64,000 nt of DNA from UBA1081 sp964613045 (GTDB lineage Bacteria > Bacillota > Clostridia > Oscillospirales > Acutalibacteraceae): positions 1-64,000 of the forward strand of contig CAZTFS010000001.1 in the NCBI GenBank assembly GCA_964613045.1, given 5' to 3'. The notes beneath the pieces were generated by a model. That model searched no databases, was not told the DNA's origin, and saw only the letters and a list, made by a program, of their open reading frames with translations. Shown piece after piece: positions 16,970 through 24,068 of the stretch. The first letter of the stretch is position 1, and each line of letters starts with the position of its first letter. Made by a program: the position numbers and the translations under genes.

Positions 16970-17048
16970 CTGAAAAGCCCCCTTTTCATTTTTCGGAAAA
17001 AAACTTTTTAATGTTTTTTATTATAAGTCTTTTCTTGAATAAAATAAA

Positions 17049-17078
17049 TTGCATTATGTAACAGAGATATGGTATAAT
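17049..17078 (+). promoter_or_regulatory. Promoter of the AraC-type regulator
   Basis: -35 TTGCAT (17049-17054), 18-base spacer, -10 TATAAT (17073-17078). Two direct ATGTAAC copies (17056-17062 and 17077-17083) and an inverted TGTAA/TTACA pair (17078-17082 with 17091-17095) overlap or flank the -10 and are candidate regulator sites in the divergent region. Confidence 0.7.
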
Positions 17079-17120
17079 GTAACCATAACATTACAAAAAA
17101 AATCAAGGACTGAATTTGAC

Positions 17121-18032
17121 ATGAAGACAAATTACAGCGAAACAATAATCAAAAATCAGTATTACATACTCAGAAAAGGCTCTTATCTGAACGGAAAGAC
17201 CGACTTTATGTGTATGTCCATGAATACACCCGAAAACAGGTATCTTAACGTAACGATGATCGGTTTTGAAGAATGCTCCCCCGAAAAAGAAGACCGTATA
17301 CACACTTTTGAGGGAAACACCATACATTTCATTCTTAAAGGAAAAGGTACGTTTGACGGCGTAACATTGAGCCAAAACGACTGTTTTGCGGTACGGAAAA
17401 ATCATATTGCCGAGTATGCTCCCGACTATTGCGATCCGTGGACATATTGCTGGATAAATTTTAACGGATCCATGGCGGATAAGCTGCTTCACACGGCATC
17501 TATCAACGAAAACAAGTGCACTTTTTCTCTGCAGAACATTTCAAAGATACATTCCCTTATAATGTCTGCTCTTGAGTTTGATTACACAAACGCCGATGTT
17601 GGTATGCATCTGAATTCCGTTCTGCTGGAGATATTTGCAAGTCTAATGATAAACGCTCCCGAAACTTTCTCAAGCAAATCGGACTCCGTTATGGAAAACA
17701 GAGTCCGTCGTTCGATAGATTTCATTAACGAAAATTATAAAGAAAAGAAATGTATTGATATTCTTTCAAAAAAAGAAAATGTCAACAAAAGATATCTGAG
17801 CCGTCTGTTCAGACAGTATTCAGATCTTTCTCCTCAGGGTCACCTGATAAGAGTAAGGATAGAAAACGCAAAAAGTCTGCTCAGAACGTCAAAAATGACT
17901 ATCGGCGATGTTGGTGAGTCTGTAGGCTATGATGATGTCATGCAGTTCTCAAAAATATTCAAAAAACACACAGGTGTATCCCCCACTGCCTACAGAAACG
18001 GAAAGATGGATATCATCAGAGAATATGAATAA
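17121..18032 (+). CDS. AraC-family transcriptional regulator
   Basis: 303 residues. An N-terminal cupin-like sensing domain (about 1-150: 'HFILKGKGTFDG', 'YCWINFNG') is followed by a C-terminal pair of helix-turn-helix motifs (about 195-295: 'RYLSRLFRQYSDLSPQGHLIRVRI' across positions about 233-256, 'IGDVGESVGYDDVMQFSKIF', 'HTGVSPTAYR'). It is the probable activator of the divergent transporter-phosphoesterase-PI-PLC operon. ATG 17121 is chosen for the AAGGA site 11 bases upstream; a TTG at 17049 lies inside the promoter and is rejected. Confidence 0.92.
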   Translation: MKTNYSETIIKNQYYILRKGSYLNGKTDFMCMSMNTPENRYLNVTMIGFEECSPEKEDRIHTFEGNTIHFILKGKGTFDGVTLSQNDCFAVRKNHIAEYAPDYCDPWTYCWINFNGSMADKLLHTASINENKCTFSLQNISKIHSLIMSALEFDYTNADVGMHLNSVLLEIFASLMINAPETFSSKSDSVMENRVRRSIDFINENYKEKKCIDILSKKENVNKRYLSRLFRQYSDLSPQGHLIRVRIENAKSLLRTSKMTIGDVGESVGYDDVMQFSKIFKKHTGVSPTAYRNGKMDIIREYE

Positions 18033-18257
18033 GAAAACTGAGCAACGTCAACTTCATCTGAGGTCTCTCAGGGTTGCTCTTGCTCAGCTCTTTTACGTAT
18101 CAGTTCTTTTTTATACAGCAGATCGAACTTATACCTGTCTGTCCTCTTGCGTTTCAAACATTTTTTAATTTTTGAAAATAAAATATGCCAAAAGTACTTT
18201 TTATCGGACACTTTATTGTTGTATAATGTATTCAGTATAAAGAAGAGGAGAATTTTT
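18033..18257 (+). other. Intergenic region with nested hairpins after the AraC gene
   Basis: Just after the AraC stop, GAGCAAC (18040-18046) pairs with GTTGCTC (18073-18079) around an inner CTGAG/CTCAG hairpin (18058-18071), followed by CTCTTTT. An alternative pairing CTGAGCA/TGCTCAG also exists. It probably ends araC transcription. The rest holds a TATAAT-like -10 near 18222 for the WYL gene. No gene is seen. Confidence 0.5.
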
Positions 18258-19241
18258 ATGCCAAAATCAACAAATCAGAAACTCAAGCTTTTGTATATTG
18301 CAGACTTCTTAACAGAAAAGACAGATGAGCTTCATTGGGTCTCTTCTGTCGATATTATTGAAATGCTTGCAAGAAACGGTATCGATGCAGAGAGAAAAAG
18401 CATTTACGCAGATATTGATGCTCTCAGAAACTTCGGAATGGACATAGATATCATAAAAGGCAGAGCAGGCGGAATCAGGCTTCTGTCCAAAAAATTTGAG
18501 CTGGCAGAATTAAAGCTCCTTGTTGATGCAATACAATCCTCAAGATTCATCACCGAGAAAAAAAGCTATTCACTCATAAAAAAGCTGAGCGAGCTTACAA
18601 GCGAATATGAAAGAAAAGATCTGCAAAGACTTGTTTTCATTTCCAACAGAATAAAAAATGAAAATGAATCTATCTATTACAGCACCGATAACATCTACTA
18701 CGCCATAAACAACGACAAACAGATATCATTTCTCTACTTCAATTACGGTGCAGACAAGAAAAAGCACTATCATAACAACAAAAAAACGATTACCGTAAGC
18801 CCGTTCGGATTGCAGTATGACAGCGAAAAATACTATCTTATCGCCTACGACCCGACAGCGGGAATAATAAAACATTACCGTGTAGACAAGATGGAAAAAG
18901 TTGAAATATTCGACAAGCCCCGTGACGGAAAGAGCCATTTCAAAAAGTTTGACATTGCATCATACTCAAATGCAACATTGAAAATGTTTTCGGGTGAAAT
19001 AACTAAGGTTACGCTTAAATGTCCCGATAAATTTGCAGGTGCAATAATTGATAAATTCGGAAATAAAGTCAAGTTTGTCCCCACTGCCGACGGAGAATAT
19101 AATATTACAATAGATGCAGCCCTTACGCCGACACTTTATTCATGGATATTCACTTTCGGCGGAGAAATAAAGATCATCGAACCGCAAAAAGCTGTTGATG
19201 AATACAGAAAACAGTTAGAAAGTGCGTTAAAAAATATGTAA
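18258..19241 (+). CDS. WYL-domain helix-turn-helix transcriptional regulator
   Basis: 327 residues. An N-terminal winged helix-turn-helix domain (about 1-75: 'SVDIIEMLARNGIDAERKSI') is followed by a WYL domain (about 125-210) that may bind a nucleotide or other ligand ('ISFLYFNYG', 'VSPFGLQYDSEKYYLIAYD', 'HYRVDKM') and a C-terminal extension (WCX-like). Ligand and targets are unknown; the gene is alone. AGAGGAG at 18244-18250 fixes ATG 18258. Its stop codon lies at the left edge of a palindromic repeat element. Confidence 0.9.
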   Translation: MPKSTNQKLKLLYIADFLTEKTDELHWVSSVDIIEMLARNGIDAERKSIYADIDALRNFGMDIDIIKGRAGGIRLLSKKFELAELKLLVDAIQSSRFITEKKSYSLIKKLSELTSEYERKDLQRLVFISNRIKNENESIYYSTDNIYYAINNDKQISFLYFNYGADKKKHYHNNKKTITVSPFGLQYDSEKYYLIAYDPTAGIIKHYRVDKMEKVEIFDKPRDGKSHFKKFDIASYSNATLKMFSGEITKVTLKCPDKFAGAIIDKFGNKVKFVPTADGEYNITIDAALTPTLYSWIFTFGGEIKIIEPQKAVDEYRKQLESALKNM

Positions 19242-19380
19242 ATCAGAATTCATCAATGAACAATTTACAATTTACAATTTACAATGTACAATGATTTACA
19301 AAAAAACCGCCTGTACAGCTACAACTGCACAATTGTAAATTGTACATTATACATTGTTAATTGGTTCGATAAATTATTGT
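19241..19380 (+). repeat. Palindromic repeat element, copy A (about 140 bp)
   Basis: Begins AAATCAGAATTCATCAATGA and ends with ATTGTTAATTGGTTCGATAA followed by ATTATTG; the two ends are imperfect inverted repeats (ATAATTTATC-type termini). Inside are TTACAAT/ATTGTAAA inverted runs around a core of roughly 35 bases (AAAAAAACCGCC ... CTGCACAATTG) shared with copy D. It lies between convergent genes, and the right end supplies the stop codon of the methyltransferase gene. Other copies: 27603-27709, 50613-50757, 57989-58124. Confidence 0.85.
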
Positions 19381-20162
19381 TTTTTAAACACTCTTATATC
19401 AAATTCAAAATTGATCTCCAATGAAGATGCCGAACGGAGCTTTTCTATGTCTTTTTCCGATGTTCTGTAATAATACGGTGTCATTGTGAACAGATTCATT
19501 ATGTCTTCTTTTGATGAAAGAAGAGCCTTTTCGGATATTGTTTCATTACTTATCAGCTTCAGTTTATTGTATACCGAAAAGTCATCATTATTTTCATAGG
19601 GAGTGTCGTAGATAAGTTCTTTCAGTTCCCACAGATGTCTTTTTCCCGGAACTACCGATATGAATATACCTTCATTTCCGAGTATTCGTGCAAATTCCTT
19701 TTCATTGCACGGAGCACATATCTGAAATGCCGCATCCGTGCTTTCATCTGCGATGGGAATACGTGCTATGTTTGCTACAAAGAAAAAGTTATCACGGTAT
19801 TTTTTTGATGCAAGCTTTATCATCTCTTTTGAAATATCAAAGCCTGTTACATTTGTGCCCGATATCTTTGATATCAGATTTGTATAATATCCCTCACCGC
19901 AGCAAATATCAAGTGCATTTTCTCTTCCGTTCAGAAGCTCTGCAATTCTCACAGCAAGAAAATCGTAATATCCTTTTTCCAAAAAGCTGCGTCTTGATTT
20001 AGCCATGTCTTTGTTGTCTCCGATAAGACTTCCGGACTTATGTTTACCTGTAAGAAGATTTACATAGCCCTCTTTTGCCATATCAAATGAGTGGCATGCC
20101 GAACAAATAAAAGATCGGTCTGATCTTGTAAGCTGATTCATACAAACGGGACATATAAGCAT
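19374..20162 (-). CDS. rlmA: RlmA-type 23S rRNA (guanine-N1)-methyltransferase
   Basis: 262 residues. The N-terminal zinc finger (CPVC at 4-7, then CSAC) leads into 'FDMAKEGYVNLL', the hallmark of RlmA proteins, which methylate a guanine (G745 or G748) in 23S rRNA helix 35. The SAM-binding domain carries 'ALDICCGEGYYT'. ATG 20162 has AGAGGT about 7 bases upstream; longer in-frame starts have no site. Whether it is the G745 or the tylosin-resistance-linked G748 subtype cannot be read off. The last codons and TAA lie in the repeat element. Confidence 0.87.
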   Translation of the reverse strand: MLICPVCMNQLTRSDRSFICSACHSFDMAKEGYVNLLTGKHKSGSLIGDNKDMAKSRRSFLEKGYYDFLAVRIAELLNGRENALDICCGEGYYTNLISKISGTNVTGFDISKEMIKLASKKYRDNFFFVANIARIPIADESTDAAFQICAPCNEKEFARILGNEGIFISVVPGKRHLWELKELIYDTPYENNDDFSVYNKLKLISNETISEKALLSSKEDIMNLFTMTPYYYRTSEKDIEKLRSASSLEINFEFDIRVFKKQ

Positions 20163-20237
20163 ATTTTTTACCTCTTTTTTGAAGCACACACGGATAAAAT
20201 GCTGATTTCTGAGCAAACTTTTTCCGAGGTGTAAGTT

Positions 20238-20591
20238 ATGATCTATATTAAAGCGTTTATTATCGGCGGACTTATCTGCGTAATTGGACAGGTACTTATT
20301 GATAATACAAAGCTGACCCCCGGCAGGATACTTGTCGGTTTTGTTATTGCAGGTGTCATCCTGTCTGCATTCGGACTTTACGAACCAATTGCGGAATTTG
20401 CAGGTGCGGGTGCGACTGTTCCGTTGACAGGCTTCGGAAACACGCTTGTTGAAGGAACAAAAAAGGCTATTGAAGAGCAGGGACTCATAGGCGTACTTTC
20501 CGGTCCTTTGACTGCATGTTCCGCAGGAGTAACTGCGACTTTACTTTCCGGTCTTGTTGTATCGCTTCTGACAAAACCGAAATCCAAGTAA
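20238..20591 (+). CDS. spoVAE: Stage V sporulation protein AE (SpoVAE)
   Basis: 117 residues, small membrane protein with the SpoVAE signature 'IGGLICVIGQVLIDNTKLTP' and 'FAGAGATVPLTGFGN' and three to four hydrophobic segments. SpoVAE works with SpoVAC and SpoVAD in dipicolinic acid uptake into spores, but neither gene is adjacent, so it is an orphan here. GAGGTG (20226-20231) precedes ATG 20238. It may reflect retained sporulation ability, with the other genes elsewhere, or a relic. Confidence 0.9.
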   Translation: MIYIKAFIIGGLICVIGQVLIDNTKLTPGRILVGFVIAGVILSAFGLYEPIAEFAGAGATVPLTGFGNTLVEGTKKAIEEQGLIGVLSGPLTACSAGVTATLLSGLVVSLLTKPKSK

Positions 20592-20672
20592 ACAACAATT
20601 TACAGGAACGATAAACTATGATTTATTATACACGATTTTAATTCTTAAACAAACATTTTTTTGAAAAAAGTG

Positions 20673-20700
20673 TTGACAAATCAGAAAAATGGATTATACT
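20673..20700 (+). promoter_or_regulatory. htpG promoter
   Basis: -35 TTGACA (20673-20678), 16-base spacer, -10 TATACT (20695-20700; TACTAT with an 18-base spacer is an alternative register). The CIRCE operator starts six bases downstream, at the expected transcription start. Confidence 0.85.
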
Positions 20701-20705
20701 ATGTA

Positions 20706-20732
20706 TTAGCACTCGACACATGAGAGTGCTAA
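20706..20732 (+). promoter_or_regulatory. CIRCE operator (HrcA binding site)
   Basis: TTAGCACTC, nine bases, GAGTGCTAA: a perfect match to the CIRCE inverted repeat bound by the heat-shock repressor HrcA. It sits between the promoter and the htpG start codon, so htpG should be derepressed when HrcA is inactivated by protein misfolding. Confidence 0.97.
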
Positions 20733-20755
20733 TAATTTTATTTAAGGTGATTAAA

Positions 20756-22627
20756 ATGAGAAAAAAGCAATTCAAAGCCGAGTCAAAAAAGTTGCTTGAC
20801 ATGATGATCAATTCTATCTATACACATAAAGAGATATTCCTTCGTGAGATCATTTCAAATGCGAGCGATGCCATAGATAAGCTTTATTTCCGTTCACTTA
20901 CTGATGAATCTGTCGGCATCAGCAAAGACGATTTTAAAATTATTATCACTCCCGATAAAGAAGCAAGAACCATAACTATTGAAGACAACGGTTGCGGTAT
21001 GACTGCCGAAGAGCTTGAAAACAATCTCGGAACTATTGCAAAAAGCGGTTCACTCGACTTTAAAAATGACATGGAGAACAAGACAGATGTTGAGATAATC
21101 GGTCAGTTCGGTGTCGGATTCTATTCTGCATTTATGGTCAGCGATAAAGTAACTGTTCTCAGCCGTGCATTCGGAAGTGAAGAAGCAAATCTGTGGATAA
21201 GTGAGGGTGCGGAAGGTTATACTATCCTGCCGGCGGAAAAGGCATCTGCCGGTACCGTTATCACAATGTATCTTAAAGAGGATACGGAACAGGATAAGTA
21301 TTCCGATTTCCTTGAAACATACCGCATTACATCTGTAATTAAAAAGTATTCCGATTATATACGTTATCCCATCACAATGGATGTTTCCATGACAAGACCT
21401 GTTGAGGATAAGGAAAATGAATTTGAAACTTACACTGAAACAAAGACACTCAACAGTATGATCCCCATCTGGAGAAAGAACAAGAGTGAGATTCAGCAAG
21501 AGGAATATGAATCCTTCTATAAGGATAAATTTTATGATTATGAAGCACCTGCAAAGGTCATTCACAGCAAGGTAGAGGGACAGGCAACTTACGATGCACT
21601 TATTTTCATTCCGAAAAAAGCTCCCTACGATTATTACACAAAGAATTATGAAAAAGGTCTTCAGCTTTATTCAAACGGCGTTCTTATTATGGATAAATGC
21701 CCCGACCTTCTTCCCGATTACTTCAGCTTTGCAAAAGGACTTGTTGACAGTGCAGATCTTTCACTGAACATTTCCCGTGAGGTTCTTCAGCATGATTATC
21801 AGCTCAAGCTCATCGCAAAGACGATCGAAAAGAAGATAAAGGCTGAGCTCAACACCATGCTCAAAAAAGACAGAGATACCTATGAGGAGTTCTATAAGTC
21901 CTTTGGTATGCAGTTAAAATACGGTCTTTATGAAAGCTACGGTGCACATAAAGAAACTCTTCAGGATCTTATTATGTTTGTTTCCTCTCATGAAGACAAG
22001 CTTTCCACTCTTAACGAGTATGTTGACCGTATGCAGGACGGACAGGAAAATATTTACTACGCATGCGGCGAGACTAAGGCAAAAATTGACATGTTACCGC
22101 AGGTGGAAGCTGTCAGGGACAAGGGTTATGAAATCCTCTACTTTACCGAAAATGTTGATGAATTTGCCATTCAGATGCTTCAGACTTATGAAGATAAGCA
22201 CTTTGTAAATGTTTGTGCAGACAAGCTTGATCTTGATACGGAAGAGGAAAAGGAAGAGCTTAAAAAAACAAATGAAGATGCAAAAGCTATGCTCGACAAG
22301 ATGAGTGACGCTATCGGTGAAGGCGTAAATTCCGTGCGATTCACAAATTCCCTTAAAAATCATCCTGCATGTCTTACAAGTGAAGGTATGCTTTCGACCG
22401 AAATGGAAAAGGTGCTTAATGCAATGCCCAATTCCAACGGTGTAAAAGCAGAGACTGTCCTTGAGATCAACACAAATCATGCAATTGCGGATAAGCTTAA
22501 AACTCTTGACGATGAAACTCTTGTAAAATATGCAAAGCTTCTCTATATGCAGGCAAGACTTATCGGCGGTCTTTCAATTGAGGACCCCGCAGAGTTCAGC
22601 AATCTTATAAGTGAGCTGATGATATAA
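20756..22627 (+). CDS. htpG: Chaperone HtpG (Hsp90)
   Basis: 623 residues, usual bacterial Hsp90 length. The N-terminal ATPase domain has 'ISNASDAIDKLYF', 'IEDNGCGM' and 'GQFGVGFYSAFMV'. The middle domain has 'SREVLQHD' and a catalytic Arg region, and the C-terminal dimerisation domain follows. It is an ATP-dependent cytosolic chaperone for late folding and stress. ATG 20756 is preceded by AAGGTGA; an earlier in-frame ATG would start inside the CIRCE element and is rejected. Expression is HrcA-controlled by the perfect CIRCE. A terminator follows directly. Confidence 0.97.
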   Translation: MRKKQFKAESKKLLDMMINSIYTHKEIFLREIISNASDAIDKLYFRSLTDESVGISKDDFKIIITPDKEARTITIEDNGCGMTAEELENNLGTIAKSGSLDFKNDMENKTDVEIIGQFGVGFYSAFMVSDKVTVLSRAFGSEEANLWISEGAEGYTILPAEKASAGTVITMYLKEDTEQDKYSDFLETYRITSVIKKYSDYIRYPITMDVSMTRPVEDKENEFETYTETKTLNSMIPIWRKNKSEIQQEEYESFYKDKFYDYEAPAKVIHSKVEGQATYDALIFIPKKAPYDYYTKNYEKGLQLYSNGVLIMDKCPDLLPDYFSFAKGLVDSADLSLNISREVLQHDYQLKLIAKTIEKKIKAELNTMLKKDRDTYEEFYKSFGMQLKYGLYESYGAHKETLQDLIMFVSSHEDKLSTLNEYVDRMQDGQENIYYACGETKAKIDMLPQVEAVRDKGYEILYFTENVDEFAIQMLQTYEDKHFVNVCADKLDLDTEEEKEELKKTNEDAKAMLDKMSDAIGEGVNSVRFTNSLKNHPACLTSEGMLSTEMEKVLNAMPNSNGVKAETVLEINTNHAIADKLKTLDDETLVKYAKLLYMQARLIGGLSIEDPAEFSNLISELMI

Positions 22628-22650
22628 ACTGTAATTTATATAACAAAAAG

Positions 22651-22676
22651 CACCTGAATAAAATCAGGTGTTTTTT
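22651..22676 (+). terminator. htpG terminator
   Basis: Stem CACCTGA / TCAGGTG with six-base loop ATAAAA followed by TTTTTT. Confidence 0.92.
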
Positions 22677-22939
22677 GCTGTTTGGGGTTTAAATTTCAAG
22701 GGGTTATTCCTTGGCAAAATCTGATCTGCTTGCTGTAAAAAACTATGCATGTAATTTTCACGGATCATATTGCATTATATTAAAAAACTCTTCCCCCGAA
22801 TTTTAAAACAGCATTATATTTTATCCGTTTACAGCTACCGTCTGTCGTCTTTTGCTGAACATATCATACCTGCTGTTTCTTAAAAAAATATTGAGAGAAC
22901 CTTAAATTTATCTTAAAAATTAAAATACATAATATTCAA
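22677..22939. other. AT-rich intergenic stretch with no visible gene
   Basis: Between the htpG terminator and the next promoter. I see no open frame with a ribosome binding site and no clear repeat or RNA structure. Confidence 0.5.
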
Positions 22940-22968
22940 TTGACAATGACCGATTTTGTTGATATAAT
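22940..22968 (+). promoter_or_regulatory. Promoter of the lipoprotein-kinase-fucI gene group
   Basis: -35 TTGACA (22940-22945), 17-base spacer, -10 TATAAT (22963-22968): a consensus housekeeping promoter 31 bases before ATG 23000. Confidence 0.9.
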
Positions 22969-22999
22969 TATTCCGATATCAGCTTAAGGAACATTGAAT

Positions 23000-24064
23000 A
23001 TGAAACGGCTTATTGCATTTTTGACCGCATTGATATTGTGTATTGTTTCTCTGCCGTCGTGTTCAGTCGGCGGAAGCGAAAGCGTGATCACGATCAACAA
23101 TGAAACAGAGATCGACGCCGAAATATTTACATATTTTCTTAATGAAGCATATTACGGTTCTGATTCGCTGACCGACAGCGAATGCATTGAGCTCGCAACT
23201 TCGGAATGCCTTAAATATACTGCTGTTAATACTCAGTTTGCAAAAACAGGAAGAACGCTGTCGCTTGACGAAAAAGCGGAGATATCCAACGAAGTCAATG
23301 CTTTATGGCGTATATACGGTGATTATCTTTCTGCGACAGGCGTGTCAAAGGATACATATTTTAAGATAAAACAGTATGAAGTCTGCAAGGAAAATCTGCG
23401 TTTTTCCCTGTATGATACCAACGGAACTAATCCGATCAATGAGGATTATATAAAACAGTATTTTACCACTAACTATGTCGGCATAAAGTATTTCTATCAG
23501 GAGCTTTACGATGTGGCTGACGAAAGTGAGCTCTCTGCAATGACTGACAGTGAAAAACAGGCTTATGAAGCGAGCATAAATGCAGCCAAGGAAAGGTATG
23601 ACTCTATCAGCTCAATCGCAAACTATGTAAACAGCGGTGTTTATACCATGGATGAAGCATTTATGGCTGTAACAGGTGAGGTTTCGGCAGATATAAGTGT
23701 TTCGGCAACGGTGGTAAGCAAGGAGGACTCTTCATTCTCCGCCGAATTTATTGATGCAGTGTTTAAACAGAGTACAGGCAGTGCGTTTATTATCACAAAT
23801 GCCGATAAAAGCTATCTTTATTTTATTGAAAGAGTAGATCTTCTTGACCAAAAATATGATTTTTATTCGCAGTACAGGGATATATGCCTGACTTCAGTGT
23901 CCGAAAATTATTTTATAAATGAAATAAATTCGTGGGTTCAGTCCTACAGTGCAGTGCGTCATCTTACGGCGGCAAACAGGTGTCTTAAAAAAATTCAGAA
24001 TGTTGATCGCAGTAAGTATATCGGCACTGACGGTTATGTTTTTAACAGTTTTCAGATAGGGTGA
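23000..24064 (+). CDS. Lipoprotein resembling SurA/PrsA-type folding factors
   Basis: 354 residues. An N-terminal lipobox 'LPSCS' marks export and lipid anchoring. The body is mostly helical with 'EIDAEIFTYFLNEAYY' and 'YFKIKQYEVCKENLRFSLYD', resembling the SurA N-terminal chaperone region found in PrsA-like foldases. A recognisable parvulin (rotamase) core is missing, so catalytic isomerase activity is not supported. ATG 23000 has AAGGA nine bases upstream. The sugar kinase starts four bases after its stop, so these genes share a transcript. Function is inferred only from layout. Confidence 0.65.
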   Translation: MKRLIAFLTALILCIVSLPSCSVGGSESVITINNETEIDAEIFTYFLNEAYYGSDSLTDSECIELATSECLKYTAVNTQFAKTGRTLSLDEKAEISNEVNALWRIYGDYLSATGVSKDTYFKIKQYEVCKENLRFSLYDTNGTNPINEDYIKQYFTTNYVGIKYFYQELYDVADESELSAMTDSEKQAYEASINAAKERYDSISSIANYVNSGVYTMDEAFMAVTGEVSADISVSATVVSKEDSSFSAEFIDAVFKQSTGSAFIITNADKSYLYFIERVDLLDQKYDFYSQYRDICLTSVSENYFINEINSWVQSYSAVRHLTAANRCLKKIQNVDRSKYIGTDGYVFNSFQIG

Positions 24065-24068
24065 TAAT

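Noticed and set aside
19355..19375. GGTTCGA in the repeat ends looks like a tRNA T-arm
   Set aside because: There is no matching acceptor stem, D-arm or anticodon arm nearby, and the motif recurs in all repeat copies as part of their inverted-repeat end.
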